Made by a program: the position numbers and the translations under genes. The notes below the pieces were generated by a model that saw only the letters and a program-made list of their open reading frames with translations, was not told the DNA's origin and did not search any database. Shown here piece by piece: positions 1 to 10,300 of a DNA stretch of 62,305 nucleotides. Origin of the DNA: Hymenopellis radicata (taxonomy: Eukaryota; Basidiomycota; Agaricomycetes; Agaricales; Physalacriaceae); contig JADNRX010000318.1 of NCBI GenBank assembly GCA_015501595.1, positions 1-62,305 on the forward strand. Reading direction: 5' to 3'. Position 1 is the first letter of the stretch, and the number at the start of each line of letters is the position of its first letter.

Positions 1-356
1 CGTATAGCAGCCGACAGAGCGCACATTTCAAGTTCGACAATGCTGCGCGGCGCGTCTCCCCATTCGTGCGGTGTGTGAAAGTTGTCGCTTTCGGCGACCA
101 GGAAGGGATGCGGGTAAGAGTCTTTGAACACCGTCATGGCGTGCTTGTGTGCTAGTACGCAGGAATCCCGCACGTCGTTGGGGTGCATGGGCTTGGGGTA
201 CCGGGCACGCTGGCCTTCCTCCGTAGGAATGTCGAACCATTCTCTCTTGATTGTCAGATACTTCCCTTCGTTGCGCGAGATGATATATTCTGCAGGAATA
301 CCGTCGCCGCCGGTATTGGAAATGATGGCAGGAATATCGTGGTCGGGATTGGACAT
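1..356 (-). CDS. DUF4246-family protein, partial third copy (5' part of exon 1)
   Basis: The start codon is at 356-354 and the reading frame runs off the left edge of the window. The first ~118 residues match the minus-strand gene at 10301-12513 almost residue for residue (it opens MSNPDHDIPA). Only a few substitutions separate the two DNA copies over 560 bp, so this is a recent duplicate. The sequence immediately upstream is intact for about 200 bp and is then replaced at ~563 by the outer end of the left inverted-repeat arm, so much of its promoter is missing compared with the internal copy. Function of the family is unknown. Whether this copy is complete outside the window cannot be seen. 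Confidence 0.75.
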   Translation of the reverse strand, partial: MSNPDHDIPAIISNTGGDGIPAEYIISRNEGKYLTIKREWFDIPTEEGQRARYPKPMHPNDVRDSCVLAHKHAMTVFKDSYPHPFLVAESDNFHTPHEWGDAPRSIVELEMCALSAAI

Positions 357-562
357 GATGGTGGAAGGAGCGAAAAGATTACTTCAACAAGTTTGTTCTT
401 CTTAACTGCCTGGAGAAGATTGATTGCCGATCGTGCCGTGGACCCACAACTAGTAAAGCATTTGGCATTCCAGCGAGACGATAATGCGAGCGCCTGAACT
501 GCCGATGGCATGTCCAAGGGCAACGCACCACTACGAAGATGATAAGAACGCTAACACGGAAC
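1..562. repeat. Direct duplicate of 12158-12719
   Basis: The sequence is near-identical to 12158-12719 in the same orientation, with scattered single-base differences and no indel that I noticed. Identity stops abruptly after the shared CTAACACGGAACT at ~562/12719. With this copy outside the left arm and the other inside, the interval 563-12719 behaves like one period (~12.16 kb) of a tandem duplication. Confidence 0.9.
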
Positions 563-604
563 TGGATCGACGATGATGGGTGCTGTCGTCGTGAGTGGGG
601 TGTC

Positions 605-1020
605 ATGGGTGGGTGTACTTCTTCGGGTGTGCTTTGGTGAGTGAAGTGCTTCTTCGGGTGGTCTCTGTCGTTCTCTTCGTCTTCGTGGTCGCGTGAGGAG
701 ATGTCTTCTGCGGGTCGTGTCTTCCTCTATCCTGTGGCTGTGCTTAGTCGTGATGTCTCCTCTTCGTGTGTGGGTGATCTTCTCCTCATGGCTGTCATGT
801 CGTCTTCCTGGGCGGGTCCTTCGCACATGCGTCGTGTGGCTGTGCTTGGTCGTGGGGTCTGTCTCTTCATGGGTGGGCCGTCTTCGTGGGTGGGTCATCT
901 CCTACTCGTGGGTGGGTCATCTCCCCTCGTGGGTGGGCTCTCCGCCGTCCGGGCGTGCTTCGTGGTGGCTGTGCCTTCTTCGGGTGGTGCTGGGCGTCGT
1001 CTCCTCTTCGTGAGTCATGG
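605..1020. repeat. Degenerate G/T-rich minisatellite at the outer end of arm L
   Basis: The stretch repeats short variants of CTTCTTCGGGTG, GTGAGGAGATGTCTTC and TCGTGGGTGGGTCATC. The matching outer end of the right arm (about 60900-61155, other strand) has the same vocabulary with different copy numbers and order. The long ORFs here arise only from the repeat composition. Confidence 0.75.
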
Positions 1021-1349
1021 AAGACGCATGCGGCTGTGCTTCGCAGGTCGCGGGTTCAATTCAGACGTGTGTCGGGCAAATCGATATATTTGGGTCGTGC
1101 GCGCCTCGTGTCGCATTCATGGTGGTAGTCTTAAAGAGAAGTTTCGTGTTCAGATCAGAACGCGATCAATATATTTTGTAGCAGACTCGTCCTAATATGG
1201 TAATTTAAACTACTCGCCACTACCATCATAGTGCCCTGCTAAGTCGAGCTGGTCTTCTCGGCCGAGATCCAAACCGGAAGAGGTCCGTTACCCAGGCATG
1301 GGGCTGGTGAGTACAGCATTCAAATCATCTCACACCTAGAATTAAAAAA

Positions 1350-2140
1350 AAAACAAGTCTCGGGTGCTGATTACGCTGCTCCAGGGAGGGCGGGCAGGAT
1401 ACCAGGCTAAATACCACCTGCGCGCAAGGTCGGTTCGGGTGGAGGCAAAACGACCCCCACCATCCCAAATCCTGGCTCGCACAGGCCCCGTCTTGGGCAG
1501 CCGAAGCTGTGGTATTTGCCCCAGCACACACGGACGGCTAAAAGGTTGAATGAGTGAATCTCACGCGAGTCACTGTGACGTACCGTGCTGCCGTTGCATT
1601 CGTAGCACTGAAGCACGCGAATCGACGGCAGAAAACGAGAGAGACACCTAGAAGCGGTCAGAGTGTCATAGTCGACGTGGTTCTAAATCAAGAGAGACGG
1701 TTAGAGGATGCTCATCGTAAATGCAAACGGGACTTACTTGAAGCACACGAATCCACAGCAGGAAACAAGCGAAACACCCAGATAGCGGTCACAGAAAGAC
1801 ATCCTGGTCTGACAACATACTGGAGGACAAGTGAGTCAATGAGGATCATGAACGAAGGAAGACCTGTACTTACCCAAACTTGGAATTCAACACCATCGTC
1901 GAGAGGGACAACACGGAACAGGAAGCCGAAACCACAGTGGTGGAGACAGACACGGCGTGGAGATGAGTGACGAGACAGGAGCGAACAACGGTGAACATAG
2001 TGACAGCATAATGGCAGGAAGGAAAGGTGGGTGATGAACTGCTCATGGATTTCGACGTGCTTTATAGTGACTTCCGAGTTAAGTTTTGATTTAGTGCGGG
2101 GGTATCTGGGCCCGACATCACTAAGCCAGTGACTCATGCG
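1350..2140 (-). other. Exon/intron-like stretch conserved in both arms, no clear product
   Basis: Read on the minus strand, splice-like signals bound candidate introns at about 1835-1880 and 1690-1735, and the same signals are present on the plus strand of the right arm (59940-60420). A 141-codon reading frame runs through 1712-2137, but the right arm has an indel near 60040 that breaks the frame. The piece at 1410-1530 (opening MCAGANTTAS on the minus strand) is identical over 62 residues in the right arm, in two frames at once. This shows recent sequence identity rather than coding constraint. I cannot assign a function. Confidence 0.4.
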
Positions 2141-3479
2141 CAGTACGGGTGCGCCGTCGCATCAGAACTGCTAATGTGGCCAAACTTTTAATCTCAACAT
2201 ATCTTCGCTCCCGCGGTGTAGGTTCGATGCGGCTTGTGATTAGGATTCAATAGATACACATATCATTATTCTAGCTGCCATCTGGAGTAGCGTAGCTCAA
2301 GAATAAGAATGCAGTATTAGCCGCACTTCCCGTAAACTGCAGGGCGGGTTTGGTTACTGATGCAAGGAATATTATAGAATGACGACACGTACCTCAACTC
2401 AGTCAATACATGTTTTGAAAGCTTGGTTCCAGCGCTCCTTGACGTGCTAGGAGTCAGCAGCAGTTGAATACTTGCAGGAATATACCTTTGTGAATTATTC
2501 ACGCCACAGAATATCCCCAAGACGGGGACCTGAGCAAAGCGTTTGTCAAGGCGACGATCGCGCGCTAAAACGCATCTTACACACGGGAAGATTCATCCGG
2601 CGCGGACCTGAATTCGTTCTGTGGACGAACATCAGATTGTAGTCCCCATTCTTCCTTTCCCTCTTACCGTCACCTCCGCGTACAATGTCGACGTTCGAAA
2701 TGCGGAAATTCTGCGGTAAGCTTCCCTCCATGCTCACCTCGCTTGCCTGCTGACTATCTATCGTCTCAGCACGTTGTGGGGATTGAGGTGGCGCCAATAT
2801 CGTCCGCGCGAGATGGAGAGGTTGACCCGGAATTGAGACTGGTAAGCGTGTTCTCCACTTTGTATAGCTTGTCGTCGAAACCTCTACACACTCGTCACGC
2901 TTTACGGAGAAAAGAAATAGCGCCGGCGTGGTAAGCACAAGTCGTTCCATGTGAGATCTGTGCTGAAGCACCTCCTCTCCAGGTTGTCCCAACGTCGAAA
3001 GGCGCTTCGAGAAGATCCCGTTCATTCATGAGACGCAGCGTCTGAAAGGTACATTCGTCTCTTAGTCCGTGTGAAAGGCTGATCTTTCTTCTAGAGTCGC
3101 AAAGTCAGTTGAACACGTCCCTCGTGTCAGCATCATAGGCAGAGCCGTAGTCGTTCAATTTGTCCAGAACTGAGGCTAGAATTCGGGAGAGCAGAAGGCG
3201 AAGACAGCAGCGACAAGGATTCCGGGAGTGGGGTGTCCAGAGGTGCGTGGTCGCGTTGTCCACAAGTCGACAGAGACTAACGAAGCCTGGACCCACAGAG
3301 CACAACGAGGAGTACCAAAAGCCGAATTTCCGAGAAGAGAAGGGTCGCACCCGTGAGAGGCCGGAGCGACACTGACGCGACATGATGGGCAGAAGCAAGA
3401 GCGTCGATCATCCGAATCCGGCAAGTTGACAGTTCCTTCTTACCTCCATCACCTTCATCATGAATTCTGATTTCTCACA

Positions 3480-4520
3480 TCAGCGACGCGTCGGCGCCTT
3501 CGGCGCCTCTAGAGGGGACCACTCGACTTATCTTCAAGATCAAAACACGAAGAACGGAGCCGTAGCTTAAAGGCAGCGCGGACGGCCTCGCCGGCCAGGC
3601 TTGGATTTTGGGAAAGGTACGTCTTTCGGGGTGTTTTTTTTTGCGTGTTTGATGCTCATTTAATGCTAGATATCGGCCTCAAACGTCCCTGAAGTTCGTG
3701 AGTTTTCCTTTCGCGGCGTCATCAATATCTGAACTGATGGAACATACGGCGCACTTCCAGCACAAATCTCTTTTCGTCTAGACTCGAGGCGTCGGCGCCT
3801 CAGGCGCCTCTGATATCAATGATCTCAGTGTACTTGGAACTTTCAGTGCGACGAACGGAGCTCTGGAGATGAGAGTAACATGGGTGGCCTCGCCGGCCAG
3901 GCTTGGATTTTTGGGAAAAGTGCATTTTCCAACTGGTTTTTTTCACTACCTTCATGCTCATTTATCAGCAGATATTGTCTATCAATGCCCCTTTGCTTGG
4001 TGAGTCGTTATTCCGCGGCGGCGTGGATATACACGCTAATTGGAGAAGTCGGTCAGAATCTGACGTGCACGATGACTTCGCCACCGCCTTCACAGGCCAT
4101 CTCAACCAAGGAACACGATCTCGTTGCCATGGAAACCGTGTTGTTCAGCTCTCACAGTTGTAACGTCCTCGCCGGACCGGCTTTCATGGGCAAAAGGTGC
4201 ATATTTCGGGTCATTTTGAAGATTTGAGTTCTGACCCATTCGTCAGATGGGATCCGTTTCGTCATCGAATACGGTATGTTCAGCTCCCTATTTTCTCGTA
4301 TTCTCAAGGTCATATCTTTCCGTTAGGCCCTGCTTGGCGAGGCGGCTTCGCCGCCTCCCCCGTAGCACTCGACAAGGCACGAATGATGGGCCCTCTTCGA
4401 AACACGATATTCTGTGCGACTATAGTGTGTAGTGGCCTCGCCGGCCCGGCTTTTTTTTTCTGAAAAAAGGTGTGAATTCCTAGTTTATACTTCAGGTTTC
4501 ATTCTGACCTGTTTCGTCAG
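3480..4520 (+). repeat. Tandem repeat P: four ~265-305-bp units in arm L
   Basis: Each unit is marked by the motif GGCCTCGCCGGCCAGGCTT, or a close variant, followed by a T-run and a donor-like site. Copies lie at 3584, 3886, 4165 and 4432. Several units also contain a GC-rich palindrome (for example at 3489, 3788 and 4334). The right arm has three units (57811, 58081, 58350 on the other strand), so the copy number differs between the arms. Confidence 0.75.
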
Positions 4521-4579
4521 TTCAATCCTCCCGTCACCATCAAATTGAAGTCAAATTCCTTTGGTAAGGCCACTTCTCG

Positions 4580-5215
4580 CCCTTTATGCCGATCTGGATC
4601 TTGCTGGATTCGGGTTTCTGGACGGATTGGGACGATTTGACGGCGAACTTTCCAAGGTACGTTACCATGTTCTTTCAGAATTGCCGCTAATGTATTATTC
4701 CAGCACCAGGGTATCGTCGTCAACTCAGTGAACACCGACGCTTCCGCCGCTGCGCTCAACACTCCGAGATTTGCTGGGAGAACGACCTCATGATTTCGAC
4801 AATTCACCGACGCCACACTTGGAACTCGTCATCGTGGACGCTAGCGCTCCGGGACGTCGTCGTCGTCGTCCTAAATACTGCCCTTTCCTACCCATCGACC
4901 TCGCCTTCACTTCCCAATAACGGCTGCGCCTATCGTTCGACTTCTCACCCGGTTCAAAACCCAACGCGGACCCTACGACCATCATCATAGCCTTCGGCTA
5001 ATTGCGCCGCTGATGGCGATTTGGATCTCATGGAGCTCGGATTTATGGACGCTTTTGGACTTCTTGGTGACGAATTCGTCCTCGGTACGTTATCTTCGTC
5101 GCCTTCATTTCTTGAACTAACGACATAACTCAGTACCGGAGCTTGCTTTCAATAGCAGTGAGCAGCGGCGCTTGCACCGCTGCGCTCGCGCTCCTCGCTT
5201 CCCACTGCTAGGATA
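4580..5215 (+). repeat. Tandem repeat Q: exon-like units with a cruciform-forming segment
   Basis: Two related units start near 4588 and 5010. Each has an exon-like block beginning with a GATCTGGATCT-type sequence, then a GTACGT donor, a 45-55-nt intron-like spacer ending in AG, and a segment with nested inverted repeats. In the second unit an 8-bp outer stem (5153-5160 with 5203-5210) encloses a 7-bp inner stem (5162-5168 with 5177-5183). The right arm has three such units, near 56840, 57250 and 57670. Indels between units and arms shift the possible reading frames, so present coding is doubtful. Confidence 0.65.
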
Positions 5216-8200
5216 ACGACGGTTCTGGACGTTCCGCACCACCTTTCACTTCCATCCCGGGCGGCTTCGACGTTGGACTTCTGCTTGTCCAAGACGAGTC
5301 CACAGGTGCAGGCGGCGTATGTCTGCTTCGCTTAGAGCACAGCGACGTTGACGAGGGCTGTGTTCATTTCGTTTCGTGCCTTCCTCATTTGATCACTTTC
5401 TCGGAGCTAACTCTTGTATAGCTCATATCGCGACGCATTGATTCCGCCGTGACTCACCCTGTTTTGACGTTGGTTTTGTCTCCATTGGGACGAGGTTCGG
5501 CTGGGAGCATGATTCTCGCACAAGGCGAACTTTGACTCGTAGAATACATTATATCGTGTGTAGGAGTACTCTTACATGTTGTAGCTACGCATTAATGAAA
5601 CTCACATTGTCTTACAACTCCTTTGTGCGAAAATGAGGGAAAGTCAAGAAGGAATAGAGTAGACCCGTGTTACTTAGAAACTCACGAAATCGTATATCAT
5701 GAATTAAACTGTCGTTCGAGCTCTCTATAGCTACCAAATACACTGTAGAGTATATTATAAGATCCTACCAAAACATGGTTAGTACCCCAAGTCGGACTAA
5801 AACACGAATACAAAGATATCCCACCTCTTGAACTTACGGAGAAGATGATATACCCGAAACGTCCAACGACAACTTCTTGCGACGATGCGATCTGGCGGCC
5901 TCGAAAACTTGCGTAACCATATTGTGTACCTTGAAGATGATGTCCGTCGGGTCGCCAAGTTGATTTCGTGTAGCCAATGAAATGGATTACCGCCGCACGT
6001 TCAGCGGGTAACCCAAGTCCTCCCAACGTTCTAGACGTCCTAATGGCTCGGAATAAGCGGCGAAACATCGTGGTTGAATGGCGCCATACGGCTAAGGCAC
6101 CCCAAGTGATCGGTGGATCTTGAACTTGAACCACCACATGTCCGAGTCCAAGACGCTTACACCTGCGCGCCCTCGTGTCCTCCCACTCTCTCCGACGTCT
6201 TGCGGCCTTGATTTCACCTGGAGATTACTCTGTGACTTACTAAGGCGCATTCCGATGGTCGCTGAGCCGAGAACACCGTTCTGAAGACGACTTTTCGCGT
6301 CAGACGCTCTGGGAGGCGTCTAGGACCCTGCACATCGATAGCACGAGGATTTCCGGAACCCTATGACGTCTCTGGGGCATCGACAATCTTATCTGTCAAC
6401 CTCGGATGCGGGGAAATGACGCCAGTGGTCGTCTTCCTCCTCCGTCCCTCTGACACTTTTGGTGAAAACTCGTTTCCCGTTCGTTTCTATTCAATCTGAC
6501 GACTCGCTAGGTGTATATATATCTGAATACACTATCTGCGACTCTTACTTGCCTCTGAAGGAAATCAATTCAACGTTAACGCGCGATTCGCGCTGTGTCG
6601 CCGATATGCTGAGAAGGTTCGTACCATTTCCGTGTTTCAACGGCTTGATTTTGTGCTGACTGATATGACATGATATCAGAACGTAAACCGGACGCCTTTA
6701 TCCGTTCTCGAAAAGGTTTAATTGGCAACGCGAAGCGTTGCGCCCGTCCGGGTGAAAAGTCCAATCTGTAAGTTTTCAATATCTCCGTGCCCAGGCGCTT
6801 CACTATGACTCCCATCAGATTCTCGGAGGTAGACCCTGCAGCTAATTCCGGCGCTTTGAGTGTTGGAAGCTTCGTTCGAGGACGGGAAACTCGTTATGGT
6901 GCATTCTGGAGGAGGAGGTAAGTTTCATTAGGTTTGGGTTCACTGCGTATCTTGGGCTCTGACATATATGAAAGTTCAACTCTTATATTTCATGCAGTCG
7001 TATCCATCTCGCTGTCTTTCGTCCAGGGCGGCCAATTCAACAGAAGCGAGATTGTGTGGCGGGGCAATCTACGCCCGAATATTGGAAAGATTTCGTTTAG
7101 TCCGACGCTCGCGCATCCTTGCGGTTGGTTACCCGGATGTATTTCTGTCTTTGATGGAACCTGGAGGCCTGGAAATCGGAATAAAAGGCGATGGGATTCT
7201 GCTTGAACCCATCATTCCCTCTCCCATTCTTCCCTTCTCCTACTAGTCCTACTCTGCTGGCTATGGCCATACTTGACCTCAGACTTTCATCCTTCCTTTA
7301 TCCCTCGATGTGTCTCTGTGCCGTGGCCGCCGCCTTCATCAACGCGTTCCCGACGCGTTTAAAACGTGACGACATCCTTGATGTGACACTATGTTTTCTC
7401 CTTCCCACCATCATCGTTGATTGGTTTGCTCACTACCGCCCTCCCTCAGTGCCTTTTCCTTCGGTCTTCAACACTGTGGTAGGGCTATTCTTTAGTTGTG
7501 TCGTTGACTAGCTCGCTGACGACTGTTTTCAGATTTATTGTGTGCGCCTTCCAGCGCGACATGGACGACATTCTCGCCCAGTTCTCGCCTCCGGTCTCCT
7601 CGGATACTGCAATCTATTACTGCTTGCTTGGTGCGTCGTCTTTCTAGCGGACGATGACCCTACTCACTAACCATCCTTTGGTCAGACGTCGAGCAGGCCG
7701 TCGGGAACTCGCGTTGAGCTTGGACGGTATGTTCTCTTGTGCGCCTTTCACGACCCCATTCCTTACTGTCCCTATAGATTCCCACAGCTATCTTCATGGC
7801 CATCCGGACCACGACGACGACGACTTCTTGGGGCGACTTTGCTCGTCCGTCTACTTAGTTTGACGCTGGCGCCGACGAGCACCAAGATTCGGTATTGAAT
7901 TGTACGTATATCTCGTTAATTCCTTGTTTAGGTTTTACTGATGCCCACGACAGAGGTCCAGACTATAGATGCTTTCCTTGACGTCGTCGGCCATATGGGA
8001 CGTTGTCTTCGCGACGCGTCCTTTTCCCATTTGGCTTCGTGCTGGTGGGAAGGCGACGACCACAAGGCTTCGCCGGATACAGACCACTGCCACGCTCTTG
8101 AACACCACGCTCAACGTTGCCCGAACGGGTGTCTTCACCAGGACCGCCGCCATATTCCGAAGGATACGCCTTGGGACCGCGTTTCAAGGACGGCCTGTGA

Positions 8201-8933
8201 GCGCTATAGCCGCCTCATGTCATGATACCATCGACTCCTTGTACGCAGTATGGACGGCGTCTCCTTCATGGTTGGTCTGCGGTACGTCTCTCAAGATTGA
8301 CGTGAATACCCTTGGACTAATGACATTTTCCAGACGTCTCTGAATCCATTCAGGAATCGACGGCGGCGGTACTTCTCTTCATAGGCCAGCTTTCTCACAT
8401 CGTCTCTATCTGGGCTTGCCGCGTTTGACTGGGGATCGCCCTACGTTGTTCCACCATGATGTAGGGCGCGACGTCGGGATTCTGAACCCGACGGAGAGGA
8501 CGCCCCTCGCTTCGAGGGATGACGACTCTAGGACCATCTGTACCCAGCTGGGACATCACTGGCAGCGTCGTTATGCAAAGGTGAGATTCTTAAATTTGCC
8601 TGATTCCTTCAGAAACTGATATTGTCCTTTAGATGTGAGTACGAGATCGTATGATGACTGAAGTTGAAGGAACGGGACCGTGGCATGGAGAGCACGCCGT
8701 CGTTATGGTCCTAAAGCGTGCGCCGAACCCGCCAGACGTGGCGCGAGTGGAGGGCGGGAGGTCGAGATGGCGCAAGCAATGCGACTCAGAGAAGGAGGAT
8801 ATCGTTGCGAACGCTCTCGTACGACGCGGAGACCCGCGGCACTCGCGTCACGCCATGGTGAGCTTTCCAAATTCAAGTCCGTTCTTACCAAGTTGACCTT
8901 TTGTACTTTAGACCTATATTTCGTCGAGCGCCG

Positions 8934-9008
8934 AGGTTGGACTAGTCGTATTCTCTCGGTTGGACTAGTCGTGTTCTCTCGGTTCGACGTGTTCTCTCGG
9001 TTCGAACG
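8934..9008 (+). repeat. Minisatellite, ~23-bp unit, about three copies
   Basis: The unit GGTTGGACTAGTCGTATTCT plus CTC is repeated with one shortened copy. The right arm has only about one unit at the corresponding place, so the expansion is specific to the left arm. Confidence 0.8.
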
Positions 9009-9539
9009 ACGATGACTTGACCAAGTCCTTCCTTCGTAAGTCCTAATGGTTGTTAACCTTGTTCGTACTAACCTTGTGTTCTCACTAGACTTTGACCGCG
9101 GTTACACGGGACACGATTATCCGTGCATCCCGGCCCACGTCGAGCTAATGGCGATGTTGTATGCCTTAATATGTACCCCCGTCCAGCGGGGGCAGTCATC
9201 GGTTCCTTCAAGATAGCAGTAGTACCCTTAGTTTACATTGTATCTCTGACCGGTGGTTCACGTACTCCATAGTAAGTCTTCTCTCATTTTCTGAAGCTAC
9301 CTTCATACTGACAAGTATGCGTAGTATACAGGGTTCGACCTCCACTTTCCTCTAAGTTTGATTTTCACCGCATCGACGATTTCCGCCAAGCACCACCACC
9401 CTCAACATCCCCACAAGCACCATCCACAGTAACAACACGATGCCCCCCGAAGTTACTATACTCATGCATTCGCACCCCCTACGGGGAGGGAACGACGTGA
9501 GAGACGAAGATCCTGTGCGACATGTTACTGCTAAGCCGT

Positions 9540-9976
9540 CCCGTGTGGATGCTTGATGAGCTCTGCGAGAATAGCATTAACCGCCGTCGCGACGTTAAGG
9601 GAAAGCCTCTGCGACGTGAAGTTCCCGATTCCAAGCATCCGAAGATGGCGTCCTGAGTTTGACCGTGCGTGACGTAGGTGGCATACATCGCATTCCACGC
9701 CACCCCGAAACTCACTGTGCAAAGGCCCATATTAAGCAAAGAATGACAGTCAAAGTGATACGCCGGGGGGACCATTGCCCACGTTGTACTAAGAATTGTA
9801 AGTTGATAGTTTCAGAAAATACACACGAACACACCCATCAGACGCATCGGAGCGCCGAAGATCATGATATACAGCGCATAAGCGAAAACAGCGAGAATAT
9901 GTGCATTTAGATAGTCGCCAATGAGACGCTGGACTGTTTCTTCGGAGAGACCGAGTTGTTCTGCGATGGTGGACAT
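9540..9976 (-). pseudogene. Multi-pass fungal membrane protein, N-terminal half only
   Basis: The proposed start is at 9976-9974 and gives MSTIAEQLGLSEETV, followed by a hydrophobic segment (HILAVFAYALYIMIFG). A donor after 9835 and an acceptor before 9788 join this to a second hydrophobic segment (RRITLTVILCLIWAFA) in frame. This order matches the first two membrane spans of a common basidiomycete family of integral membrane proteins of unknown function. A further exon can be read to a block ending NVATAVNAILAELI near 9545, after which the frame stops and the left arm begins at ~9362. The C-terminal half is absent here. A separate C-terminal half of the same kind of protein lies downstream of the other DUF4246 gene (15821-16307). 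Probably a truncated gene. Confidence 0.5.
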
Positions 9977-10300
9977 TTCAGGGAGTAGCACACATACCAG
10001 CCTCGTTAAATACCGTCGCTGAGCGCTCTGAGCTACATTTAGCGAGATCAATATCACGGCGATATACAGTTAGTTTCGTATTGGATGGCCTTGGACGGGC
10101 GCTCAGCGCTGATCCCTGCTAATCCTTGGGCTGTGCCAAAGACCGCGAAGGTCGGGAACGAGCGTAGCAACAAGGGTTAATCTCATTCAGTCGTGAGGAC
10201 CAGGATTTCTGTGGCGTTCACCAGTCAATACAAACGGAGCTTAAATCTATCTCCATGTCGATACAGGATTCAGAATAAACACGAGTCGATCAAAAGTGTA

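Larger units (their letters stand above)
605..9362 (+). repeat. Left copy of an ~8.75-kb inverted repeat (arm L)
   Basis: The segment aligns throughout, as reverse complement, with 52431-61158. Well-conserved blocks include 1180-1550 with 60410-60800, 1880-2010 with 59930-60080, 5700-6200 with 55680-56180, 6900-7250 with 54600-54960, 7990-8160 with 53700-53920 and 9230-9360 with 52430-52560. Both outer ends and both inner ends coincide, so the arm is a discrete unit. Many donor (GTAAGT, GTACGT) and acceptor positions are conserved between the arms and delimit exon-like pieces of 60-250 bp. No long ORF is shared in frame, apart from a ~65-codon stretch in either of two frames near 7040-7246. 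I see no transposase, reverse transcriptase or other known gene. It may be a decayed or non-autonomous mobile element, or a source of spliced noncoding RNA. Confidence 0.85.

Noticed and set aside
1048..1060. GGGTTCAATTC in both arms as a tRNA-derived SINE promoter
   Set aside because: No A box at the right distance and no tRNA-like head; one weak match is not enough.
641..1195. 184-codon ORF at the outer end of arm L
   Set aside because: Composed of minisatellite translation; the right arm's equivalent is different in length and frame.
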